DNA from: Planctomycetaceae bacterium
Lineage (GTDB): Bacteria > Planctomycetota > Planctomycetia > Planctomycetales > Planctomycetaceae
Length of the DNA stretch: 27,860 bases
Direction: 5' to 3'
Assembly: GCA_020426085.1 (NCBI GenBank)
Contig: JAGQQP010000004.1
Coordinates: 1-27,860, forward strand
The notes below the pieces were generated by a model. The model saw nothing but the letters and a program-made list of their open reading frames with translations, searched no databases and had not been told where the DNA came from. The position numbers were made by a program, and so were the translations under genes. Positions 15,398 through 22,885 of this stretch are shown here, piece after piece (position 1 is the stretch's first letter; each line of letters opens with the position of its first letter).

Positions 15398-18013
15398 CTA
15401 ATTGGCTTCCATGCGTTTTTCGAGGGTATCCATCGTTTCTTTGAGTGCGTACTCCAGATAGTAATCCTGCGGGTGAATCAGTGATTCCACAGCGATCTCC
15501 AGTGCACGCGGATCATGGTAAAAGCTGAGTGCGCGAATGGCTTCCAACCGAACCCGTGGGTTTTCGTCATTGATCTGAACCTGGAGCAGGTCCAGTGAAT
15601 TGTTAACGCGATCACGCCAGTAGCAGAGGACACGCGTGGCGGCGGCTCGTGCTTTGGGTTCGGGAGATTGCAGCATCTTTTTCAGGAAGTCGACATCGAC
15701 AACATCCAGATTCTGGCAGACCCAGAGCGCTTCCAACAGATTGTGCTGATAGTTTTCATCTTTGGGATCCAGGCCGGCAACCCATTTGTTGAGAGCGGCA
15801 ATGACTTCATTGGTATCACGTACACGCAGTTCGCGACGCACACGGTAACGCACCTGATCTTCGTAGGTTTTTAACAGATCGAGCAGTTCGGGAATGGAAG
15901 CGTCTGCGATATTCGGATCTTTGAGGAGCGGTTTTTTCGAATAGGTAACACGCCAGATACGACCGTGCTGTGCATCGCGGTTGGGATCGCGAATGGAGTG
16001 CTGCATGTGTCCTACGAGCGGGTTGAACCAGTCAATCAGGTACAGGGCACCATCGGGACCGAACTGCAGATCGACCGGGCGGAAGTTGGTATCGGTCGAT
16101 TTGACCAGTGGTTCGACCGGATCGGCAGCAAAGCCCGAACCATCTTCCTTCATTTTGTACTGCAGTACGCCATGAAAGCCGATGCAGTTATTCAACAGGT
16201 AATTGCCCTGAAGTTCTTCGGGGAACTGGCGGCTGGAAACGAATTCACAACCGGCGGTCGGTCGCCATTGTTTTTTCAGGAAGTGTTTCATACCGGCGTG
16301 CTTGCGTGGGTAGTCGACATCACCGGAATAAGCGGTGCCGAAGTAGTTGGCTCCGCCGGAAGCGTCGGCGACAAAGTTCTGTCCCCAGCGATCGAAGACG
16401 TGACCCCAGGGGTTGGCATAGCTGTATGAGACAAAGATGCTCGTTTTTTCGGTACGAGGTTCATAGCGGAAGATACCGGCGTTCATAACGCGTTGCGGGC
16501 CATAGGGGGTTTCGACCTGGCTGTGGTGGAACGTCCCTTCCTGGAAGTAGAGTCCGCCACCGGGGCCCCAGGTAAAGGCGCTGATGGAGTGATGCGAGTC
16601 TGCAGAATCGAATCCGTGCAGGACGATTTCTTTGTAATCTGCGTGGTCGTCTCCATCGGTATCTTTCAGGAAGACCAGGTTCGGCTGTTGCGCGACATAG
16701 GCACCGCCGTCTCCGAGTTCAATTCCGGTCGGCAGATGCAGGCCGTCAGCGAAAACCGTCTGTTTGTCGGCACGTCCGTCACCGTTGGTGTCTTCCAGAA
16801 TCAGGATTTTGTCATCGACTTCTTTGCCTGGCAGGTACATCGGGTAGGAGGCCATCGTGCAGACCCAGAGGCGACCTTTACTGTCGAAAGCGAACTGCAC
16901 GGGGTTCTTGAGTTCAGGGAATTCGACTTCGGAAGCGAACAGATTGATTTCGAAACCTTCAGGCAATTCGAAGTGTTTCAGTGATTCTTCAGGAGACGTG
17001 ATCTTAATGGAATCGGGGTCTTTCACGTTGGTTTTGATATCAGCGAACTCACCTGTGTTGCTGTCATCAATTTTCACCGGGACGGTTTTGCCTTGCGCCA
17101 CGGCCCAGATACGTTTGTCGCGATTGGCGATCATTTTACGGAGCTTGGCAAACTCTGCGGGAAAGTTAACCACGCCGAACGGTTCCTTGCGGCCTCCGTA
17201 AATGTAGTAGCCGTTAACGGCGCGATAGTCGTACCAGAACTGTTTGTTCTTTTCCAAGACTTCCGCGCGGAGCTTTTTCATGTCAACGGTGGAGCCAGAA
17301 GAATCACGTGGTCCGAACAACGCTTCATCGATAATGGGAGCGAGTTGCTGGTAGCCGTAATCAGTCAGATGGATACCGTTGAAGGTTAATGGCTGGTCGT
17401 CGGATTCCATCAGTTTTTTACTGGGAGTGAAGAGGTCGACGAAGATGACGTTTTTCTCTTTAGCGATTTTCTGCATTGCATCGGTGTAGAGTTTGATGCG
17501 TTCGTTGTTTTCTTTTCCATCCGTCAAGCCGGGGCGGTTCAGGTTTTCATTCGCGATAGGCGAAAACAGCACCAGCTGCGGGGGAGATTTACCGTTGTAT
17601 TTTGCGGCCAGAGTGGTGTCGATAAAATTTTTCAGATCTGCTTCAAATTTGGAGAGGCCTGCTTTTCCGGCAAAGGACTCATTAAATCCGAAGCAGGCGA
17701 TGATGACATCGGCCTTGTGATCTTCAAGATTGTGACCGTGATCCTGGAAATCTTTGGAGCGGGGACGCAGTGTGAGTTCGTCAGCCGACCAGCCCAGGTT
17801 TCGTACGACCAGTTCTTTTTCGGGGAAGCGACTGTGGAGCAGTGTTTCAAAATAGCCTGCGTCCTGCATGCGTTCCGGGAATGTATTACCGATGAAAACG
17901 ATATGATCGTGTGGTTTCAGTTCGAGTTTCTGTTTATCTGCAGCATGAGTGGTTGAGACAGTCAGTAGAATGACTGTAAGGAGACTCAGTGCTGTATTGA
18001 GAGATTTCTTCAC
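15398..18013 (-). CDS. Secreted SGNH-like / membrane-bound-dehydrogenase-type beta-propeller / HEAT protein
   Basis: An exported protein of about 871 residues with three parts. A signal peptide ends near HAAD (residue 25). Residues 30-245 resemble an SGNH hydrolase (NLGWSADE, GFNES, NGIHLTDYGY), but block I reads FIGNTF, without the usual GDS nucleophile. Residues about 350-720 match the planctomycete membrane-bound dehydrogenase propeller domain (TIGR02604 as I recall), with DTNGDGRAD and DTDGDDHAD calcium-type loops and LYLIDWFNP near the end. The last 130 residues are HEAT repeats. Full-length relatives often carry a C-terminal cytochrome c domain; here that domain is in the next gene. I chose GTG 18013 because it opens directly into the signal peptide (VKKSLNTALSLL). 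A TTG at 18112 would add 33 polar residues and coincide with the predicted transcription start. Substrate unknown. Confidence 0.87.
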   Translation of the reverse strand: MKKSLNTALSLLTVILLTVSTTHAADKQKLELKPHDHIVFIGNTFPERMQDAGYFETLLHSRFPEKELVVRNLGWSADELTLRPRSKDFQDHGHNLEDHKADVIIACFGFNESFAGKAGLSKFEADLKNFIDTTLAAKYNGKSPPQLVLFSPIANENLNRPGLTDGKENNERIKLYTDAMQKIAKEKNVIFVDLFTPSKKLMESDDQPLTFNGIHLTDYGYQQLAPIIDEALFGPRDSSGSTVDMKKLRAEVLEKNKQFWYDYRAVNGYYIYGGRKEPFGVVNFPAEFAKLRKMIANRDKRIWAVAQGKTVPVKIDDSNTGEFADIKTNVKDPDSIKITSPEESLKHFELPEGFEINLFASEVEFPELKNPVQFAFDSKGRLWVCTMASYPMYLPGKEVDDKILILEDTNGDGRADKQTVFADGLHLPTGIELGDGGAYVAQQPNLVFLKDTDGDDHADYKEIVLHGFDSADSHHSISAFTWGPGGGLYFQEGTFHHSQVETPYGPQRVMNAGIFRYEPRTEKTSIFVSYSYANPWGHVFDRWGQNFVADASGGANYFGTAYSGDVDYPRKHAGMKHFLKKQWRPTAGCEFVSSRQFPEELQGNYLLNNCIGFHGVLQYKMKEDGSGFAADPVEPLVKSTDTNFRPVDLQFGPDGALYLIDWFNPLVGHMQHSIRDPNRDAQHGRIWRVTYSKKPLLKDPNIADASIPELLDLLKTYEDQVRYRVRRELRVRDTNEVIAALNKWVAGLDPKDENYQHNLLEALWVCQNLDVVDVDFLKKMLQSPEPKARAAATRVLCYWRDRVNNSLDLLQVQINDENPRVRLEAIRALSFYHDPRALEIAVESLIHPQDYYLEYALKETMDTLEKRMEAN

Positions 18014-18118
18014 TACAGTGGGCTTTCTTCTAGGACTGAAAAGGCAGGAGGCCGTGAGGGTAATTTTGTGCGGTAAATCGTCGGGATTGCGTTTATTGGG
18101 ATATCGATCCAATCTTTA

Positions 18119-18147
18119 ATTTTGTAGCATAAGACTACCTATGTCAA
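18119..18147 (-). promoter_or_regulatory. Sigma-70-like promoter of the dehydrogenase/cytochrome pair
   Basis: On the minus strand a perfect TTGACA (complement of 18142-18147) is followed after 17 bases by CAAAAT (complement of 18119-18124, 4 of 6 to TATAAT). Transcription would start near 18112 and leave a leader of about 99 bases before the GTG at 18013. The position argues against translation from the TTG at 18112. The element sits in the 204-base region shared with the divergent histidine kinase gene. Confidence 0.5.
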
Positions 18148-18217
18148 ATCAAAGTCAGAGGTTGTAAGGAATGACCTTGCACTTTGAACATCAGTAGCAT
18201 ACGGGGAGTTTCGGTGT

Positions 18218-21200
18218 ATGAAGTACCACTTCGCTTCCACCAGAGGGAACATTAAACAGTTCCGCATAGATACTACGCAAAAAACGCAGAATTCAATAAA
18301 TGAATCCTATCCGCATGTTTCTGACATTGCATCTATTAAATTAATAATCGAAAGTATTCCCGCGGGAGTGGTCTATCGATCGGGTGAAACGCTCTTTATC
18401 AATCAGCGTTCCGAAGAATTATTAGGAAACTCGAACGAAAATCCCGAGCTGTTCGAACAGAATCTGGAGCAGTTATTTGCATTAAAGGCGACAATACAGG
18501 AAACAGAATCTGACTTCAACGAACCGGATCATGCAGAACTGTGGGTCCAGCTCAACAGTGGAATTCAAAAATTATGTGAAGTCACGCTTCCCAACAATGA
18601 TGAACAGCAACTCTGGTTGTTAAACGAAATCACAACGCAACGTCAGAATGAACGATTGATGCATCTCCTGACGAATGCGACCAGCGATGTGACCGGGGAA
18701 GCATTTTTTAAACGCCTGGTTCAGCAGCTTTCGATCGCATTAAAAATTAAATGTGTCTGCCTGGTACAGCATAAAAAAGAAGATCAGAAAATTAATCGCT
18801 GTCAGACCATCGGTGTCAGTTTTGATGGTGAGGTGGCCTCCGATTTCGAATATCAGGTTGAAGGTTCCCCCTGTGAGCATGCGATTGGTCCTGAACCTTA
18901 TATGATTCCTGCCGGAGTTGCCGAGCAATATCCGCAGGATACCTTTCTTTCCGAACATGGGATCGAATCCTATTTCAGTCTGCCTATGGTCGATAAAAAT
19001 AACGAGGTGCAGGGGCATCTGGTACTTCTGGGCAACAGACCGATTTATGAAGACCTGTGCGAACTGCCCGTAATTCAAAACTTCACTTATCGCGCTGCAG
19101 CAGAATTAAACCGCAGGCAGGCAGAAAAAAAACTAGAGGAAAGTGAACTGCGTATTACGATGGCGGCGCGTGGTTCTGAAATTGGTCTCTGGGATTTTAA
19201 TATCATCACGGGGCAGACGAAATACGATGATAAATGGTTTACGATGCTCGGGTACGAACCGGGAGAGTTACCTAATGCATTTGAAACGTGGAAAAGTCTG
19301 GTTCATCCGGAAGATTTGTCCCCGACACTGAAATCTCTGGAAGACTATATCGCAGGCCGTTCCAGTTCTTATGAAGCTGAGATTCGAATGAAGACCAGCA
19401 AGGGGAACTGGAAATGGATTCTGACCAGAGGAAAAATATCTGCATACAGCCCGCAGAAAACGCCACTTCAACTGATTGGAACCCATATCGATATTGATGA
19501 TCTGAAACGATCACAACAGATTCGACTTCAAAATGAAGCGCGGCTGCGGATTATTATGGATCAGATCCCCGCCATTCTCTGGACTACTGACTGTGAAAAT
19601 CAATATACATCCATTGTCGGTGCCGGATTAAACCAGTTGGGAATTCAGCCGGATGAGACAGTTGGTAAAGCGATTTATGATTTTTACAAGTCGCAGGAAG
19701 TCTCCGTGAATATGACGGCTATGCATAACCGGACGTTAAAAGGGGAGTCTGTCCGGTTTGAGCAACAGTTGCAGAATACGATTCTTGATATTCATATTGA
19801 ACCCCTGCGAAATTCTGAAGATCAAATTATTGGATGTATCGGGCTGGCTATTGATGTGACGGTTCGCAAGAAAACGATCGAGCAGTTAAACCGGCAGCGG
19901 ATTTTACTGCAGACGATTTTCCACTCCGTGACAGATGCCATGATTGTGACGGATCGCAGCCATAATATTGTCATGTGTAACGAGTCGATTCAGATTCATT
20001 TCCGTTGTAAAGAAGCAGATCTGCTGGGCAGGCCGGTTCGCGAGCTCATTGTCTCTCCCAGCCAGTATGAGGAACAGTTCAACCGGGTTTCATTCCCCAA
20101 TACCCGGGTTTTAAAACCGTTTATCGTTGAGTATCTGCGTACCGATGGCTCCCGTTTTCAGGGGGAAACGATTGTCACACCGCTCAGGCGATCCGACAAC
20201 CAGATTACCGGCTACATCAAAGTGATCCGGGATATCACCGACCGCATTCAGATGGAGGAAGAAAAAGATCATCTGCATGCCCAGATGCTGCATGCCCAGA
20301 AACTGGAAAGTCTGGGGGTCCTCGCTGGTGGAGTGGCGCATGACTTTAATAATTTACTCCTGGCAATTCTCGGGAATACGAACCTCGTATTAATGGAACT
20401 GGATGAGGATTCTACGGTCAACCCATATGTCAAAAGCATTGAAATGGCAGCTCGTCATGCTGCGAAAATTTGCGAGCGGCTCCTGGCGTATTCCGGGCGT
20501 CGAACCTTTGCCTCGCAGACATTTAATTTAAATCGGGTGATTCAGGAAACGGTCGAGATCATGAAATCGATTGTTTCTCCGAATGCGATTATTGAACTGG
20601 ATCTGCCTGATGAAGAATTACTGATGCATGGTGATATCGGACAGATTGAACAGGTGGTTTTGAATTTACTGACCAATGCTTCCGAAGCGATTCAAACTCA
20701 GCCGGACGAAGGTAAGATCAAGATTCGCACCGGTATCAGTCAACTGGGTAAGCATGAATTTTCTGACTATTATTTCTGTGAAAATGGAACTCCGGGACAA
20801 TTCGTCTATTTTGAAGTGGAAGATAACGGGGGCGGAATGGATGATGACTGTCAGTCAAAAATGTTTGACCCGTTTTTTACCACGAAGTTTACTGGTCGAG
20901 GACTCGGGCTGGCGGGTGTCTCCGGAATTATCAGAGGGCATCATGGTGGTTTACGTGTTGAGTCCATCATTGATCAAGGCTCCTGCTTCCGTGTGATATT
21001 ACCTCAGGCAAAGGGAGCATCTACTGATCTCGACGATGACAGCAGTGCCGAAGATTGTTTACCAGTAGAATCTGGTTCCATCCTGGTAATCGATGACGAC
21101 AAAGCCGTGTGTAATGTTGTGAATCGAGTGTTGAATCGATTTGGTTTTTCCGTGCTGACAGCGTATTCAGGCAGCGAAGGTGTTGAAGTTTACGAGCAAC

Positions 21201-21475
21201 ATCATGACGAAATCAGTGTGATTCTCCTGGATATGACCATGCCGGGGTTGAGCGGTGTCGAGACCTTCGAATTACTCAGAAAGAAGGGAGTCAACATTCC
21301 CGTGATTCTGACCAGCGGGTTGAGTGAGACCGATATTTCGGAACAGATACAGGGAGCCGCGGTATTCCATTTTCTGAAAAAACCCTATAAGCCTCAAAAA
21401 CTGGTAAATGTCATCAGTAAAGCGCTGATCAGACAGCAAATTAAAGACGATGTTTCTAACATGAATCCTGAGTAA
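18218..21475 (+). CDS. Soluble hybrid sensor histidine kinase with PAS, GAF and receiver domains
   Basis: A 1085-residue cytoplasmic signalling protein without clear membrane helices. Order: a PAS-like domain (about 40-145), a GAF domain (about 150-300, with EGSPCEHAIG and YFSLPMVD), three PAS domains (about 310-430, 440-555, 565-685), a dimerisation/phosphoacceptor domain with GVAHDFNN (His708), a catalytic ATPase domain (QVVLNLLTNASEA, VEDNGGGMD, FDPFFTTK, GRGLGLAGV), and a C-terminal receiver. The receiver has the acidic pocket IDDDKAV (about residues 959-961), phospho-acceptor Asp1005 (LLDMTMPG) and the KP signature KKPY. The kinase could phosphorylate its own receiver and pass phosphate to a separate phosphotransfer protein; none is next to it. 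GGGGAG about 9 bases before ATG 18218 supports the start. The gene is divergent from the dehydrogenase and ends 2 bases from the stop of the NosR-like gene. Confidence 0.95.
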   Translation: MKYHFASTRGNIKQFRIDTTQKTQNSINESYPHVSDIASIKLIIESIPAGVVYRSGETLFINQRSEELLGNSNENPELFEQNLEQLFALKATIQETESDFNEPDHAELWVQLNSGIQKLCEVTLPNNDEQQLWLLNEITTQRQNERLMHLLTNATSDVTGEAFFKRLVQQLSIALKIKCVCLVQHKKEDQKINRCQTIGVSFDGEVASDFEYQVEGSPCEHAIGPEPYMIPAGVAEQYPQDTFLSEHGIESYFSLPMVDKNNEVQGHLVLLGNRPIYEDLCELPVIQNFTYRAAAELNRRQAEKKLEESELRITMAARGSEIGLWDFNIITGQTKYDDKWFTMLGYEPGELPNAFETWKSLVHPEDLSPTLKSLEDYIAGRSSSYEAEIRMKTSKGNWKWILTRGKISAYSPQKTPLQLIGTHIDIDDLKRSQQIRLQNEARLRIIMDQIPAILWTTDCENQYTSIVGAGLNQLGIQPDETVGKAIYDFYKSQEVSVNMTAMHNRTLKGESVRFEQQLQNTILDIHIEPLRNSEDQIIGCIGLAIDVTVRKKTIEQLNRQRILLQTIFHSVTDAMIVTDRSHNIVMCNESIQIHFRCKEADLLGRPVRELIVSPSQYEEQFNRVSFPNTRVLKPFIVEYLRTDGSRFQGETIVTPLRRSDNQITGYIKVIRDITDRIQMEEEKDHLHAQMLHAQKLESLGVLAGGVAHDFNNLLLAILGNTNLVLMELDEDSTVNPYVKSIEMAARHAAKICERLLAYSGRRTFASQTFNLNRVIQETVEIMKSIVSPNAIIELDLPDEELLMHGDIGQIEQVVLNLLTNASEAIQTQPDEGKIKIRTGISQLGKHEFSDYYFCENGTPGQFVYFEVEDNGGGMDDDCQSKMFDPFFTTKFTGRGLGLAGVSGIIRGHHGGLRVESIIDQGSCFRVILPQAKGASTDLDDDSSAEDCLPVESGSILVIDDDKAVCNVVNRVLNRFGFSVLTAYSGSEGVEVYEQHHDEISVILLDMTMPGLSGVETFELLRKKGVNIPVILTSGLSETDISEQIQGAAVFHFLKKPYKPQKLVNVISKALIRQQIKDDVSNMNPE

Positions 21476-21476
21476 C

Positions 21477-21506
21477 ATCAATTCAACAGTAACTGTTGCA
21501 GTTGAT
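21477..21506. repeat. Imperfect hairpin across the converging ends of the kinase and NosR-like genes
   Basis: An inner stem CAACAG / CTGTTG (21484-21489 and 21493-21498) with a 3-base loop is enclosed by ATCAA / TTGAT (21477-21481 and 21502-21506) with small bulges. It lies over the two-base gap between the stop codons and inside the last codons of the minus-strand gene. It could act as a bidirectional terminator or pause site, but there is no T-run on either side, so the call is weak. Confidence 0.3.
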
Positions 21507-22797
21507 CTGCGTATTGGTTGAAGATCAGCGCCAGAATCAGAAACAGCCCGCCAACCAGATCACTTCTGCTGAAATGATCGGCTCTGCCATGCGATCTGAC
21601 AAATTCAAAGATGGCACCAGTGGGGCAGCCATAGTGACAGTAAGCCTGTGGGACAAACAAGGACGCGATGAGTCCGACGACTGCGATCACGATCGAAGCG
21701 ATTCCTGCAGATGTCAGCAGATACGCATCGAAGGCTTCCAGTTCTGCCAGATCGATGGGAATCCTTAAAAAGAGTATCGTGAGAATCAATCCAATCAGTA
21801 AAGCCGGGATCCAGCGCAAGGCCCGTTTAATATCTGGTCTGATTTTCCATTTAGAACGGTGAGGGACTATTTTCCCCAGAAACTCCTGGGCCGTACCATG
21901 CGGGCAGATACTCTGGCAGTACACATTGCGGCGGGTTGTCCAGGGGATGAGCACGGCGACAGCCGCCAGTACAACCAGGCCGGAGATTGTTCTCCAGGGA
22001 ACGGCATACCGGGCCCAGCCGGCAAACAGTGATTCCGCCAGCAGGTCCCCCGTCCAGAAGCCCAGGTATATCATGGCGATGAGCTTGTACATTTTTCGCA
22101 ACCAGTGAATCCGTTTGAGCCGCGTGAACGTAATCAGGCATGCGCCGATGCAAAAGGAAATCAGGGTGGCATCTTTTGCCCGAAACAGGAAAGGGGGATC
22201 AGCCTGGATCTTCTGTTCCGAAGAGCGAATGCGATGCGTGATGGCATGGGCAATACCCATGCTGGTCATCGTGGCTCCGGAAACCCCTTCAATCTCCCCG
22301 GACTGAAGGTCCAGATCGGCGATCTTCTGCCAGCCGTATTCTTTCCAGAGGTTCATCCAGTACTGATTCTGGCGAACATCATTGACGTGCGAGGTCGTAT
22401 CACCGCTGCTGCGGATGGAGATGCCGACGATGCCGTCCCGCTGTGAGTTAAATACAATCAAGGTATCTGAAGGGCCACAGTAACCGATAATATCATCGGA
22501 GACGGGAGAAGTGCGAATGGCATATCCGATGGGTTTCTGATTCTTGTCCAGTACGAACAGTCCCATCCGAGCAGAATGATCGACTTTCAGCGAATCTGCA
22601 TCAGGGAGTAACTTCTGGACTTCCTGCAATTGGATGGGTGCGTTGCCCTGCACACGTTGCCTGACAAAGTAGTCCCTGATGAGGCATATGATGAGAACCA
22701 GAATGGTGATCCGGTAGAGTTTGAGAGAAAGCGACTTGAAGTGACTGGCGCGCCGATTAAGGCGTGGAGGCGTCACAACTTGCGGTAAGTCTGTCAT
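21478..22797 (-). CDS. NosR-like membrane protein with FMN-binding domain and 4Fe-4S cysteine motifs
   Basis: A 439-residue membrane electron-transfer protein. One N-terminal helix (about 26-41) precedes an extracytoplasmic FMN-binding domain with IIGYCGPSD and the flavinylation motif SGATMTS, where Thr176 would be covalently linked to FMN by an ApbE-type transferase. About six further helices follow. Two cytoplasm-facing CxxxCP motifs, YCQSICPHG (Cys294, Cys298) and YCHYGCPTG (Cys387, Cys391), are as in NosR/NapH/RnfG-related ferredoxin-type proteins. Canonical NosR is about 700 residues and has extra C-terminal 4Fe-4S motifs that are absent here. No nosZ or other nos gene is nearby, so nitrous-oxide reduction is not supported. 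It likely moves electrons across the membrane to an exported acceptor. The ATG is preceded by GAGAGCAGG and a 13-bp hairpin. The FAD oxidoreductase gene lies 88 bases upstream. Confidence 0.87.
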   Translation of the reverse strand: MTDLPQVVTPPRLNRRASHFKSLSLKLYRITILVLIICLIRDYFVRQRVQGNAPIQLQEVQKLLPDADSLKVDHSARMGLFVLDKNQKPIGYAIRTSPVSDDIIGYCGPSDTLIVFNSQRDGIVGISIRSSGDTTSHVNDVRQNQYWMNLWKEYGWQKIADLDLQSGEIEGVSGATMTSMGIAHAITHRIRSSEQKIQADPPFLFRAKDATLISFCIGACLITFTRLKRIHWLRKMYKLIAMIYLGFWTGDLLAESLFAGWARYAVPWRTISGLVVLAAVAVLIPWTTRRNVYCQSICPHGTAQEFLGKIVPHRSKWKIRPDIKRALRWIPALLIGLILTILFLRIPIDLAELEAFDAYLLTSAGIASIVIAVVGLIASLFVPQAYCHYGCPTGAIFEFVRSHGRADHFSRSDLVGGLFLILALIFNQYADQLQQLLLN

Positions 22798-22808
22798 CCT
22801 GCTCTCAT
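22794..22808 (-). other. Possible five-codon leader ORF overlapping the NosR-like start
   Basis: ATG AGA GCA GGA TGA (Met-Arg-Ala-Gly-stop) starts right at the base of the hairpin. Its TGA overlaps the ATG of the main gene as ATGA. It would allow translational coupling, but five codons can arise by chance and the GAGAGCAGG within it may simply be the ribosome site of the main gene. Confidence 0.18.
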
Positions 22809-22838
22809 CGACTCAGGCAATCTGCATTGCCTGAGTCG
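22809..22838 (-). promoter_or_regulatory. Strong stem-loop in the leader of the NosR-like gene
   Basis: A perfect 13-bp stem (CGACTCAGGCAAT / ATTGCCTGAGTCG) closes a 4-base loop at 22822-22825. In the minus-strand transcript it stands between the FAD oxidoreductase stop (48 bases before it) and the NosR-like ATG (11 bases after it). No U-run follows in that direction; on the plus strand the stem is followed by TTTATT, but no plus-strand gene ends nearby. It may be an intercistronic terminator-like, processing or translation-control element. Confidence 0.6.
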
Positions 22839-22885
22839 TTTATTCTCGTGGGTGTTGAGTTCAAACCATGTTTCAACGGTTCTGA

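Noticed and set aside
16493..16984. Antisense frame of about 163 codons within the dehydrogenase-like gene
   Set aside because: The minus-strand protein carries family motifs throughout; the plus-strand reading has none.
17923..18112. Twin-arginine export signal in the longer dehydrogenase N-terminus (SPRRKPTVV)
   Set aside because: The residues after the two Arg do not fit the Tat consensus, and the likely GTG start removes this segment.
21478..22797. Assignment as NosR of a nitrous-oxide reduction operon
   Set aside because: The protein lacks the C-terminal ferredoxin-type clusters of NosR, and no nosZ, nosD, nosF, nosY or nosL gene is in the window.
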